A stretch of DNA of 22,433 nt from Competibacter sp963695105 (GTDB lineage: Bacteria; Pseudomonadota; Gammaproteobacteria; Competibacterales; Competibacteraceae): NCBI GenBank assembly GCA_963695105.1, contig CAVOGC010000044.1:1-22433 (forward strand), given 5' to 3'. Made by a program: the position numbers and the translations under genes. The notes under the pieces are model-generated. The model was not told the DNA's origin. It searched no databases and saw only the letters and a list, made by a program, of their open reading frames with translations. This document shows positions 1 through 8,425 of the stretch, one piece after another. The first letter of the stretch is position 1, and the number at the start of each line of letters is the position of its first letter.

Positions 1-600
1 ATCCGGTGCCACTGCCGGAAGCGGCGGATCGGCACGCCGACTTCCTCCTTGAACAGATGCACCAGCCGGGTCGGCGACAGGTTCACATGCTCGGCCAGCT
101 CGTTCATCGAATAGCTGCCGGGTGAGATCTTCCTTCATCAGCCGGATCACCCGCTGGATGCGGCCGTCCAGCGGCTGCGGGCGGTCCTCGGGTCGCGGCG
201 GCGGGATCAGGCGGTCCAGCAAATCGTGAATGGTGGCGGCGTTCGGTTGAAGTTCCCAGACCTCGCGCAGGGCCGCCAGCACCTCGTCCTCGTGGGCCAG
301 GCCGTACAGGCATTGCCATTCGCCGTCGAGCATGGCGTTCTGGATCGCCGGGTAATCCGGGCTCTCCGGCTCGATGAACAGGATCGCCATGAGGGCGCCG
401 CCGACCTGGATTTCGTGCAGGCAGCCGGGCGGCACCAACACGCCGCGGCCTTCCCGCCAACTGTTGCTTTCGCTTTCCAGCACCCGAAACGGCCGGTCGA
501 TGCCCACGCACAGCGCCGCCGAACCCAGCCGGTGCTCGGAGATGTCCGGCAGATGGCCCATGAATAAACCGCGGTTATGCCAAATGTACAGCTTGCTCAA
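1..600 (-). pseudogene. AraC-family transcriptional regulator, frameshifted and cut by the window edge
   Basis: This reads as a DNA-binding regulator with an N-terminal cupin-like sensor and a C-terminal helix-turn-helix. I place the start at TTG 600 because a GGAAGG-type ribosome site lies 7 bases upstream (about 608-613) and the protein then opens MSKLYIWHNRGLFMGHLPD, as cupin-AraC proteins do; ATG at 561 is the alternative. The sensor part holds a VPPGCLHEIQ cupin strand. The reading frame breaks at the GGG run 120-122 (CCC on the coding strand). Removing one base joins ...RLMKEDLTG to SYSMNELAEHVNLSPTRLVH, the first helices of the HTH. As written, the ORF continues in a wrong frame and loses the DNA-binding domain. 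The rest of the HTH lies beyond position 1. It diverges from the GMC oxidoreductase and may control it; that is inference from position only. Confidence 0.75.
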
Positions 601-893
601 GAGATTGCCTTCCCGGTAACAAGAATGAGGGGCGCGGGCCGATCCATCGCTCCATCGCCGGTTGCCACGGGAGGCCGGCTGATCGCGCCGATAAACTCCC
701 CACGCCCGCCAACGGAGTTTCCACCCGTCTTGCGAAGTGTAGTGTTCCGGCGCGGGGCTAGCCAGTTCCGACAAATCGCTGCCATTTTCGACAAGCCCCG
801 TTCCCGGCAAAACCCTTAGTCTTTCGAAATCCGCCACTTCCCTCACCCGACGGACAACCGCCCGGCCAGAAATCGGGCAGAGGACCCCAGATT
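601..893. other. Divergent intergenic region between the AraC-like gene and the GMC oxidoreductase
   Basis: About 290 bases without a credible gene; the small frames here have no ribosome sites or recognisable residues. It must hold the promoters for both divergent genes and probably the regulator's operator, but I could not pick out a convincing -35/-10 pair or a clear inverted or direct repeat. An AGAGGA ribosome site for the GMC gene lies at about 879-884. Confidence 0.5.
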
Positions 894-2549
894 ATGTACG
901 ACACCATCATCGTGGGCGCGGGTTCGGCCGGCTGCGTGCTGGCCAACCGGCTGTCCGCCGACCCCAAGCGGCAGGTCTGCCTGCTGGAAGCGGGTCCCGA
1001 GGATACCAGCCCGTGGATTCATATTCCGGTCGGCATCTTCTTCATGATGCGCAGCAGAACGCTGAACTGGCGCTACCGGACCGAGCCGCAGCCTCAGCTT
1101 CACGACCGTCGGCTGTTCTGGCCGCGTGGCAAAACCTTGGGCGGCAGCAGCTCCAGCAACGCCATGGTCTACACTCGCGGCCACCGTTGGGACTACGACC
1201 ACTGGGCGGAACTCGGCAACCGCGGCTGGAGCCATGCCGAGCTGCTGCCGCTGTTCAAACGCAACCAGCATCAGGAACGCGGCCCGTCGGCGTATCACGG
1301 CGTGGGAGGACCGCTCAACGTCGCCGACCTGCGCCAGCAAAGCGAGATCAGCCGGGTGTTTGTCCGCGCCGCCGGCGAGGCCGGATACCCGCTCAGCGAC
1401 GACTTCAACGGCGCCGAGCAGGAAGGCGTCGGTTTCTATCAGGTGACGCAGAAGGACGGCCGGCGTTGCAGCAGCGCCCGCGCCTACCTGCATCCCATCC
1501 GCCAGCGTCCGAATCTGACGGTGATCACCCGCGCCCTGGCAAGCCGGGTGTTGTTCGAGGGGAAGCGGGCGGTCGGAGTGGCTTATCTCGACCACCGTGG
1601 CCGGACGGTCGAACTGGCGGCGCGGCGGGAGGTGGTGCTGTCCGGTGGGGCAATCAACTCGCCGCAACTGCTGCTGCTGTCCGGGGTCGGGCCACGCGCC
1701 GAACTGGAAAAGCACGGCATCCCGCTGGTGCACGAACTGCCGGGGGTCGGTCGCAACTTGCAGGATCATCTGGACGTGATCGTCGCCCATCGCGAACGGC
1801 GGCGAGCCTCCTATGGCTTCGCGCCGTCGTTTCTGCCGCAACTGCTACAAAGCATCGGCGAATACCGCCGCCACGGGCGCGGCTTCCTGACCAGCAATCT
1901 GGCCGAGGCCGGCGGCTTCGTCAAATCCGATTCCGCCCTGCCGCGGCCCGACCTGCAATACCACCTGACCTCGACCATTCTCGACGACCACGGCCGGCGC
2001 GTCTGGCTCGGCTACGGCTATTCGCTGCACGTTTGCGACCTGCGGCCGAAAAGTCGCGGCTTTCTGGCCCTGAACAGCGCCGATCCGCGCGACCCGCCGC
2101 TGATCCAGCCCAACTACCTCAGCCATCCCGATGATCTGGAAACCCTGCTGGCCGGGGTAAAGACCTGCCGCAAGATTCTGGCGGCGCGCGCCTTCGACGG
2201 CTATCGCGGCGCGGAGATTTTTCCCGGCGCGGCGACGCAAAGCGACGAGGATCTGCGGGAGTTCATTCGTCGTCGGGCCGAAACCATCTACCATCCGGCC
2301 GGCACCTGCAAGATGGGTCACGATCCCCTGGCGGTGGTGGACGATCAGCTCCGGGTGCATGGCCTGAGCGGGCTGCGGGTGGCGGACGCCTCGATCATGC
2401 CGACCCTGATCGGCGGCAACACCAACGCCCCCACCATGGTCATCGGCGAGAAGGCGGCGGAGTCGATCCTGGCCGGGCGGGAAGAGCCCGCCGGCCGCCA
2501 TCACGACCCCGCCGAACCCCGGCCAAGGTCCTTTTTGCGCGCGTCCTAA
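894..2549 (+). CDS. GMC-family FAD-dependent dehydrogenase (choline/alcohol dehydrogenase-like)
   Basis: A 551-residue glucose-methanol-choline oxidoreductase, a flavoprotein that oxidises an alcohol to an aldehyde, usually passing electrons to the quinone pool. The N-terminus has the FAD dinucleotide fold (G8-x-G10-x-x-G13, with Glu32 at the end of strand two). The first GMC signature lies around residues 83-96 (LGGSSSSNAMVYTRG). The second is GAINSPQLLLLSGVG near residues 252-266. The catalytic His is His467 in the YHPAGTCKMG motif, with a conserved Asn near residue 511 (GGNTNAPTM). Length and motifs fit AlkJ/BetA-like bacterial members. The substrate cannot be read from the sequence: the neighbours include no betaine aldehyde dehydrogenase or alkane hydroxylase. 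Start ATG 894 has AGAGGA upstream. It diverges from the AraC-like regulator, a common arrangement for an inducible dehydrogenase. Confidence 0.9.
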   Translation: MYDTIIVGAGSAGCVLANRLSADPKRQVCLLEAGPEDTSPWIHIPVGIFFMMRSRTLNWRYRTEPQPQLHDRRLFWPRGKTLGGSSSSNAMVYTRGHRWDYDHWAELGNRGWSHAELLPLFKRNQHQERGPSAYHGVGGPLNVADLRQQSEISRVFVRAAGEAGYPLSDDFNGAEQEGVGFYQVTQKDGRRCSSARAYLHPIRQRPNLTVITRALASRVLFEGKRAVGVAYLDHRGRTVELAARREVVLSGGAINSPQLLLLSGVGPRAELEKHGIPLVHELPGVGRNLQDHLDVIVAHRERRRASYGFAPSFLPQLLQSIGEYRRHGRGFLTSNLAEAGGFVKSDSALPRPDLQYHLTSTILDDHGRRVWLGYGYSLHVCDLRPKSRGFLALNSADPRDPPLIQPNYLSHPDDLETLLAGVKTCRKILAARAFDGYRGAEIFPGAATQSDEDLREFIRRRAETIYHPAGTCKMGHDPLAVVDDQLRVHGLSGLRVADASIMPTLIGGNTNAPTMVIGEKAAESILAGREEPAGRHHDPAEPRPRSFLRAS

Positions 2550-2562
2550 AAGGGTCTAAACT
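2535..2562 (+). promoter_or_regulatory. Candidate sigma-70 promoter for sthA
   Basis: TTGCGC (2535-2540) and TAAACT (2557-2562) are separated by 16 bases, the -35 box lying in the last codons of the GMC gene. This gives sthA a leader of roughly 65 bases. Each box matches the consensus only partly, so this is a candidate. Confidence 0.3.
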
Positions 2563-2633
2563 ATCGACTTGAAACGAAAGAACCGCGAAAGCAGCCGCCT
2601 GCTTTTCCCCAAAATCACCGACGAGCGCGTCCA

Positions 2634-4037
2634 ATGAGCGACCAGAACTACGATGTCATCGTGATCGGCACCGGCCCGGGAGGAGAAGGCGCCGCGATGA
2701 AAGCCGCCAAAGAGGGAAAATCGGTGGCGGTGATCGAGAAACACCACCTGGTCGGCGGCGGCTGCACGCACTGGGGCACCATTCCGTCCAAGGCGCTGCG
2801 CCACTCCATCAACCGGATGCTGGAATTCAACACCAGCCCAGCGTTCCGCAACGCGCTCGGCTCCGCCCTCAAGCTGTCCTACCCCGACCTGTTGCGCTCC
2901 GCCGAGTCGGTGATCGCCCGCCAGACCGCCATGCGCCGGGATTTCTACGAACGCAACCGAGTCCGGCTATGGCACGGCCACGCCTGCTTTCTCGACGCCC
3001 ACACGCTGCAAGTGCGGACCGGCGGCGCCACCGAGCCGGTCGTTCTCACCGCTGACGCCTTCATCATCGCCTCGGGCTCGCATCCGTTCCGACCGCGCGA
3101 CATCGATTTCAACCACCCGCGCATCTTCGACAGCGATACCATCCTCAGCATGTCCGCCACCCCGCGTTCGATCCTGATCTACGGCGCGGGCGTAATCGGC
3201 TGCGAGTACGCCAGCATCTTCCGTAACATGGGTTGCAAGGTCGATCTGGTGGACACCCGCTCGCAACTGCTGTCTTTCCTCGACGACGAAATCGCCCACG
3301 CGCTGAGCTACCACCTGCGCGATCAGGGCGTCATGATCCGCCACAACGAGGAATACGAAGTAGCGGAAGGACTGGCGGACGGCGTGTTGACGCATTTCAA
3401 ATCCGGCAAGAAGATCAAGGCCGACGTGCTGCTGTGGGCCAACGGCCGCACCGGCAACACCCAGAACATGGGTCTGGAGGATCTGGGCATCACCCCGAAC
3501 AGCCGCGGCCAGCTCAAGGTGGACGACAATTACCGCACCACCCTGCCCCACATCTACGCGGTGGGCGATGTGATCGGTTATCCCAGCCTGGCCAGCGCCG
3601 CCTACGACCAGGGCCGCTTCGCCGCCACTCATCTGATTCATGGCAGTTGCGACCATCACTTGATTGATTACATTCCCACCGGCATTTACACTTCCCCGGA
3701 GATCAGCTCGGTCGGCCGCACCGAGCGCGAGCTGACCGAGGCCCGGGTGCCCTACGAGGTTGGCCACGCCTATTTCAAGAGCTTGGCGCGCGCCCAGATC
3801 ACCGGCCGCACCGTGGGGATGCTCAAGCTGCTGTTTCACCGGGATACCCTGGAAATTCTCGGCATTCATTGCTTCGGCGACCAGGCCGCCGAGATCGTCC
3901 ACATCGGGCAGGCGATCATGTCCCAGCAGGGTACGGCCAATAACATCCAATACTTTGTCAACACCACATTCAACTATCCGACCATGGCCGAAGCTTACCG
4001 AGTGGCGGCGCTGAACGGTCTGAATCGGCTGGCCTGA
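2634..4037 (+). CDS. sthA: Soluble pyridine nucleotide transhydrogenase SthA
   Basis: A 467-residue flavoprotein of the pyridine nucleotide-disulfide oxidoreductase family; E. coli SthA has 466. It transfers hydride between NADPH and NAD+ in the cytosol and mainly re-oxidises excess NADPH. The FAD fold is G12-x-G14-x-x-G17. The region that carries a redox-active CxxxxC in lipoamide dehydrogenases reads GGGCTHWGTIPSK here, with Thr where the second Cys would be; this missing disulfide is the diagnostic SthA feature. A second nucleotide-binding fold (YGAGVIGCEYAS) lies near residues 183-194. The FAD-contacting TLPHIYAVGDVIG segment is near 304-316, and a dimerisation domain closes the protein. 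Twelve bases separate it from pilU, so the two may be co-transcribed. Confidence 0.96.
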   Translation: MSDQNYDVIVIGTGPGGEGAAMKAAKEGKSVAVIEKHHLVGGGCTHWGTIPSKALRHSINRMLEFNTSPAFRNALGSALKLSYPDLLRSAESVIARQTAMRRDFYERNRVRLWHGHACFLDAHTLQVRTGGATEPVVLTADAFIIASGSHPFRPRDIDFNHPRIFDSDTILSMSATPRSILIYGAGVIGCEYASIFRNMGCKVDLVDTRSQLLSFLDDEIAHALSYHLRDQGVMIRHNEEYEVAEGLADGVLTHFKSGKKIKADVLLWANGRTGNTQNMGLEDLGITPNSRGQLKVDDNYRTTLPHIYAVGDVIGYPSLASAAYDQGRFAATHLIHGSCDHHLIDYIPTGIYTSPEISSVGRTERELTEARVPYEVGHAYFKSLARAQITGRTVGMLKLLFHRDTLEILGIHCFGDQAAEIVHIGQAIMSQQGTANNIQYFVNTTFNYPTMAEAYRVAALNGLNRLA

Positions 4038-4049
4038 GGGGGATTACCC

Positions 4050-5192
4050 ATGGATATCACTCCGTATCTGAAATTGATGGTCGATAAAGACGCCTCCGAC
4101 CTGTTCTTTCACGTCGGCGCGCCGGTGAACGTCAAAATTGGCGGGGTGGTGCGCCCGATCGGCAACAAGGTGCTCGGACCGGGCCAGGTGCGCGAGATCG
4201 CCTACTCGGTCATGAAGGACGATCAAATCAAGGAGTTCGAGCACGAATGGGAGCTGAACTTCGCCATCCCGCTGCACGGGGTCGGCCGCTTCCGCTCCAA
4301 CGTGTTCAAGCAGCGCGGCGAAGTGTCCATGGTGATCCGCTACATCAAGGGCGACATCCCTCAGGTCGAGGAACTGGGCCTGCCGCCGCTGCTGCGGCAG
4401 TTGGTGATGGAAAAACGCGGCCTGATCCTGCTGGTCGGCGCCACCGGCTCCGGTAAATCCACCACCCTGGCGGCGATGATCGACCACCGCAACTCCAGCT
4501 CGCCGGGCCACATCATCACCGTGGAAGATCCGATCGAATTTACCCACCAGCACAAGAAATCGGTGGTCGCCCAGCGCGAAATCGGCATCGACACCCACAG
4601 CTACGAACACGCCCTGCGCAGCGCCATGCGCGAGGCGCCAGACGTGATTCTGGTCGGCGAGGTGCGCGAACGCGAAGTGATGAAATACGTGCTGACCTTC
4701 TCCGAAACCGGCCATCTGGTGTTGTCCACCCTGCACGCCAACAACGCCAATGGCGCCCTGGAGCGCGTGGTCAATTTCTTTCCCGAGGATGTCCGGCCGC
4801 AATTGCTGATGGATCTGTCGCTGAACCTGCGCGCCATCGTCTCGCAGCGGCTGATCCGCTCGCTGACCGGCGGGCTGGTGCCGGCGGTGGAAGTGCTGCT
4901 GAACACGCCCTACATCGCCGACCTGATCCAGAAAGGCAAGATCGATTACGTCAAGGACGCCATGGAGCAATCCACCGAATCGGGCACGCAGACCTTCGAT
5001 CAATCGCTGTTCAAGCTGTACAAGGAAGGCAAGATTTCCAAGGACGAAGCCATCAAGAACGCCGACTCCAAGAACAACGTCGGCCTGCAGATCCGCCTTT
5101 CCGAAGGTGCGAGTCCCGGCAGTGGCAAGTCGTCCAATACGGCCGATCTGGCCATCCACGACGAGGAAGAAAACCGGGGTCGGGCGTTTTGA
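4050..5192 (+). CDS. pilU: Type IV pilus twitching motility ATPase PilU
   Basis: A 380-residue hexameric secretion-type ATPase at the cytoplasmic base of the type IV pilus, where PilU helps PilT depolymerise (retract) the pilus. Walker A is GATGSGKST at residues 130-138. The Asp box ITVEDPIEF is near 156-164, and the Walker B-like VILVGEVRERE near 199-209. The His box LSTLHANNANGALERVVNFF is near 227-246. The C-terminal segment (GTQTFDQSLFKLYKEGKIS, then NADSKNNVGLQIRL) and the length favour PilU over PilT, which is usually about 345 residues. The start ATG 4050 follows a GGGGG ribosome site. PilU is commonly encoded next to pilT; here it sits between sthA and an aminotransferase with no pilT in the window. 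Confidence 0.95.
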   Translation: MDITPYLKLMVDKDASDLFFHVGAPVNVKIGGVVRPIGNKVLGPGQVREIAYSVMKDDQIKEFEHEWELNFAIPLHGVGRFRSNVFKQRGEVSMVIRYIKGDIPQVEELGLPPLLRQLVMEKRGLILLVGATGSGKSTTLAAMIDHRNSSSPGHIITVEDPIEFTHQHKKSVVAQREIGIDTHSYEHALRSAMREAPDVILVGEVREREVMKYVLTFSETGHLVLSTLHANNANGALERVVNFFPEDVRPQLLMDLSLNLRAIVSQRLIRSLTGGLVPAVEVLLNTPYIADLIQKGKIDYVKDAMEQSTESGTQTFDQSLFKLYKEGKISKDEAIKNADSKNNVGLQIRLSEGASPGSGKSSNTADLAIHDEEENRGRAF

Positions 5193-6355
5193 AAGCCCGA
5201 ACGGCCGCGCCCGCCCGTCGCATGGCGGACATCGCGCCGTTTCACGTCATGGCGCTGCTGGCGCGCGCCAGGGAGTTGGAAGCCGCCGGCCGCTCGATCG
5301 TCCACATGGAAATCGGCGAGCCGGATTTCCCCACCGCCGAACCGATCGTCGCCGCCGGCCAGCGGGCGCTGGCGGAAGGCCGCACCCGCTACACCGCCGC
5401 CGCCGGCCTGCCGGAACTGCGCCAGGCCATCGGCGACCATTACCGGGAACGATATGGAGTCGAGGTTCCCGCCCGGCGCATCCTGATCACCCCCGGCGCG
5501 TCCGGCGCGCTGCAACTGGCGACGGCGGTTCTGATCAACCCCGGCGACCGGGTGTTGCTGGCCGATCCCGGCTATCCCTGCAACCGGCATTTCGTGCGGC
5601 TGGTGGAAGGCGAAGCCATCGGCGTTCCGGTCGGGCCGGAGACCGGCTACCAACTGACCGCCGACCTGGTCGAGCGCCACTGGGACGAGCGGACGACGGC
5701 GGTGCTGCTGGCCTCGCCGGCCAACCCGACCGGCACCGTGATCGCGCCCGACGAGCTGGCGGCGATTGTCGCCACGGTCGAGGCGCGCGGCGGGCGAGTG
5801 ATCATGGACGAGATCTATCACGGCTTGATCTACGGCGCACCGGTTCAAACCGCGCTGGCGTATTCGGAGCAGGTCTTTGTCGTCAACAGCTTCAGCAAGT
5901 ATTACGGGATGACCGGCTGGCGGCTGGGTTGGCTGGTCGCGCCGGACGATTGCGTCGGCGACGCGGAAAAGCTGGCGCAAAATCTGTTCCTGGCGGCATC
6001 CACCCCGGCGCAATACGCGGCGCTGGCTGCCTTCGGGCCGGAGGCGCAAGCGATTTTCGAGGCGCGCCGGCGGGAGTTTCAGGCCCGGCGCGATTTCCTG
6101 TTGCCAGTGCTGCGCGAGCTGGGCTTTCACATCCCCGTCACACCCGACGGCGCGTTCTATCTCTACGCCGACTGCGGCCGCTTCACCGACGACAGCCATG
6201 GGTTCGCCCTGCGCCTGCTGGAAGAAACCGGCGTCGCCATCACGCCGGGCATCGACTTCGGCAGCCATCTGCCGCAACGGCATGTCCGCTTCGCCTATAC
6301 CAGCGCCATCCCGCAACTGGCCGAGGGAGCGGAACGGCTAAGGTGGGCGCTGTAA
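5189..6355 (+). CDS. Class I/II pyridoxal-phosphate aminotransferase
   Basis: A fold-type I aminotransferase of 388 residues. The Schiff-base lysine is Lys237 in NSFSKYYGMTGWRLGW. The ANPTG loop lies near residue 178 and the MDEIYHGL cofactor-contacting stretch near 208. The carboxylate-binding Arg is in VRFAYTSA near the C-terminus. The opening HMEIGEPDFPT is typical of aspartate/alanine-type aminotransferases; the amino donor and acceptor cannot be told from sequence. The start is uncertain. TTG 5189 overlaps the pilU stop (TTGA), suggesting translational coupling, and keeps the conserved lead-in RRMADIAPFHVMALLARA. ATG 5222 would begin inside that lead-in. The gene converges on the aldo/keto reductase gene. 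Confidence 0.88.
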   Translation: MKARTAAPARRMADIAPFHVMALLARARELEAAGRSIVHMEIGEPDFPTAEPIVAAGQRALAEGRTRYTAAAGLPELRQAIGDHYRERYGVEVPARRILITPGASGALQLATAVLINPGDRVLLADPGYPCNRHFVRLVEGEAIGVPVGPETGYQLTADLVERHWDERTTAVLLASPANPTGTVIAPDELAAIVATVEARGGRVIMDEIYHGLIYGAPVQTALAYSEQVFVVNSFSKYYGMTGWRLGWLVAPDDCVGDAEKLAQNLFLAASTPAQYAALAAFGPEAQAIFEARRREFQARRDFLLPVLRELGFHIPVTPDGAFYLYADCGRFTDDSHGFALRLLEETGVAITPGIDFGSHLPQRHVRFAYTSAIPQLAEGAERLRWAL

Positions 6356-6456
6356 GCATCACGAAGAGTCACGAGATCGGGGCTTTCTTTTCCGACGGCG
6401 GCAACCTTCCGAGTCAGGTTGATGGCATCGGAGATCAAAAGACAAGACCTGACCCC
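6356..6456. repeat. Convergent junction with a possible REP/MITE-like remnant
   Basis: The gap between the aminotransferase stop and the aldo/keto reductase stop holds no obvious terminator. On the minus strand the last bases of the reductase gene read GGGTCAGGTCTTGTCTTTTG (about 6436-6455). From memory this resembles a short motif, GGGTCAGGTCTTG..TTTTGA, scattered through many proteobacterial genomes, often beside REP-associated (IS200-like) transposases. Just beyond it, 6356-6434 on the minus strand reads as a coding-like stretch (ISDAINLTRKVAAVGK and on) without a start. Both suggest a small insertion that supplied the reductase with its present stop. No terminal repeats or target duplication can be defined here. 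Confidence 0.3.
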
Positions 6457-7235
6457 TGCCCTTCTTCCACCGCCGCCACATTGACCCGCAAATGCGCCGG
6501 ATTCAGCGTACCGACCACCACGCTGCTCACGCCCGGCTCGGCGAAGATCAGCTCCATGGACGCCCGCACCGGATCGATGCCCGCCACCTGATCCAAGTGG
6601 CCGCTGCGTAGACCCTTTTTGACCAGCACGCCCTTGCCGGCGGCGCGAGCGGCGCGGATTACCGGCAGATCCTCGCGCTCGGACAGGTTGTAGGTGGCCA
6701 TCACCACATCGCAGCACTCCAGCGCGCGCAACCCACCGGCAACGGTCTTGCCGGACATCCCCACCGCGCGAATCAGACCGGTCTGCTTGAGATCGAGCAG
6801 GGTGGACAACACGCCTTCCCGCTCCAGGATATGCAAATCGTCGCCGCTGGAATGAATCAGCACCGCATCCAGCGCTTCCACTCCCAACCGCCGCAGGCTG
6901 CGCTCGACGCTGGCGCGGGTCGCGGCGGCGGAAAAGTCGAAACGCGATTCCCCATCCTGGAATTCCTCGCCGACCTTGGTGACGATTACCCAGTCCCGTC
7001 GGCACCGCCGCAGCAACCGGCCCAGCCGTTCCTCGCTTTCACCATAGGCGGGGGCGGTATCCAGCAGATTCATTCCCAGATCCCAGGCCAGTTCCAGCAG
7101 CGCCAGTGCTTCCCGATCCGACGGCAGGTCGAACGGCTGGGGATACTTGACCCCCCGATTGCGCCCAAACTTCACCGTTCCCAAACCCAGCGGACTGACC
7201 CGCAGCCCCGTCGCTCCCAGCGGTCTCAGCTCCAT
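6435..7235 (-). CDS. Aldo/keto reductase
   Basis: A 266-residue NAD(P)H-dependent reductase with the aldo/keto reductase (beta/alpha)8 barrel. The catalytic tetrad is visible: Asp59 and Tyr64 (LLDTAPAYGES), Lys87 (VIVTKVG) and His128 (DAVLIHSSGDD). It opens MELRPLGATGLRVSPLGLGT, the usual AKR start. The ATG at 7235 lies inside the end of the upstream FAD oxidoreductase gene (10-base overlap), with GGA directly before it, so the two are translationally coupled. It is the last gene of the hldE operon. The C-terminus ends in a short tail (EEGQGSGLVF) encoded by repeat-like DNA, so the original end may have been replaced. The protein is short against the usual 280-330 residues. Substrate unknown. 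Confidence 0.9.
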   Translation of the reverse strand: MELRPLGATGLRVSPLGLGTVKFGRNRGVKYPQPFDLPSDREALALLELAWDLGMNLLDTAPAYGESEERLGRLLRRCRRDWVIVTKVGEEFQDGESRFDFSAAATRASVERSLRRLGVEALDAVLIHSSGDDLHILEREGVLSTLLDLKQTGLIRAVGMSGKTVAGGLRALECCDVVMATYNLSEREDLPVIRAARAAGKGVLVKKGLRSGHLDQVAGIDPVRASMELIFAEPGVSSVVVGTLNPAHLRVNVAAVEEGQGSGLVF

Positions 7236-8425
7236 TCCAGATCTTCCCGATCCCAGGGGTAAACGGCGATCTCCGGCCGCGGCCAGCCCGCCAGCGCCCG
7301 CAGATCCGCCGGCCGGGGCCGCACGTCAAGCGACCGCAGCACCTCCTCGATCTGTTCGGCCAGCAGCGGCGCCAAGGCCAGTTTGGTCGGCCAGGCGGCG
7401 ATTACCCGCCCGTCGCGGAACACGCTGGACCCGGCTGGCCGGCCACCGCCAGACTGCCGCGACTCGGCACGCTGAATAGTGAAGGTGGCGAATTCCACCG
7501 GGTTCCAGTCCACCCACGGCAGCAGCGCGTTCAATTCCCGCCGCGCCGCGCGGATCTGCTCGTGACGGTCGCGCTTGACCCCTTCCTCCGCCAACCCGCC
7601 GCCCAGGTACCAGACCAGCCGGCCGGTGGCATCGTAATGGCTGGTCACGGTCAGTCGCGGCAGATCGCTGGCGCCCAGACAGTGCGCATACAGCGGTCCG
7701 GGCAGGTTGGCGCCGCGCGCCAGCACCATATGCAGTGGGCGCAATTGCTGCGCCACCCACGGCAGCCCAATGTTACCCGCGCCAGCGGTGAACACGGTGA
7801 CCGCCGGGCGAAGCACCTGCTGCGGCTGTCCGGGATAGTGCAGGGTCACGGTACCGTCCGCTTTCAGCGTCACCGGCCCCTGGCTGCGCGCGATGGCGTC
7901 GCGGTAACGCTCGGCGAACGCGGTCAGGACCGAAGCCACCTCCAAAACCGGCTCGTCCAAGCGATACACCGTGCCACGGAACGCCGGGTGGCGCAGTACC
8001 GCCGGCACGGCGTGGGCGCCCTTGGCATCCGCCACTTTGTCCATATGGCTACGCATCAGCTTGCTGGCAAAAAACGCCGCCAGCCGCGAAATGGGGGCGC
8101 CGGTCGCCCACAAATACTGATGCTCGGCCAACAGCCGCGCGCCGCGCAGGTCGATCGCGTCTTCACCCCTCAGGCAGCGCCGCCACAGCTCCGGCATCCC
8201 GGCGATGGCTTCGGCGGACTGGCTGACCTGACCGTGCAGGCTGTACTTGGCGCCACCGTGAACGATACCTTGGGCGCAAATGGTCTGGCCGGCGCCCAAC
8301 TGCTCGCTTTCGATCAGCAGCGCGCCGTAACCCCGCTCGCGCAGCCGGGCCAGCAGCCACAGCCCGGCGATACCGCCGCCGACGATGACGGCATCCACGC
8401 TCAGGACGCGCTGGATGGCGCTCAT
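7226..8425 (-). CDS. FAD-dependent oxidoreductase, DAO (glycine oxidase-like) family
   Basis: A 399-residue flavoprotein. Its N-terminus has the FAD fold (VDAVIVGGGIAGLWLLARL, Gly16-x-Gly18-x-x-Gly21) with an acidic strand end (LLIES). The QTICAQGIVHGG stretch follows, in the region where DAO-fold enzymes bind the flavin pyrophosphate. The rest is a typical two-domain DAO layout with no membrane segments. The start is ATG 8425: it overlaps the hldE stop as ATGA, and the frame extending upstream to 8809 is only read-through antiparallel to HldE codons. From memory it resembles Pseudomonas aeruginosa PA4991, which likewise lies near an aldo/keto reductase, hldE and msbA; I could not verify this. 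Substrate unknown; an LPS-sugar role is only suggested by operon position. Confidence 0.85.
   Translation of the reverse strand: MSAIQRVLSVDAVIVGGGIAGLWLLARLRERGYGALLIESEQLGAGQTICAQGIVHGGAKYSLHGQVSQSAEAIAGMPELWRRCLRGEDAIDLRGARLLAEHQYLWATGAPISRLAAFFASKLMRSHMDKVADAKGAHAVPAVLRHPAFRGTVYRLDEPVLEVASVLTAFAERYRDAIARSQGPVTLKADGTVTLHYPGQPQQVLRPAVTVFTAGAGNIGLPWVAQQLRPLHMVLARGANLPGPLYAHCLGASDLPRLTVTSHYDATGRLVWYLGGGLAEEGVKRDRHEQIRAARRELNALLPWVDWNPVEFATFTIQRAESRQSGGGRPAGSSVFRDGRVIAAWPTKLALAPLLAEQIEEVLRSLDVRPRPADLRALAGWPRPEIAVYPWDREDLEWS

Noticed and set aside
5000..6316. A 438-residue minus-strand frame antisense to the aminotransferase
   Set aside because: The plus strand carries a full aminotransferase with its PLP lysine and motifs; the antisense frame has no motif.
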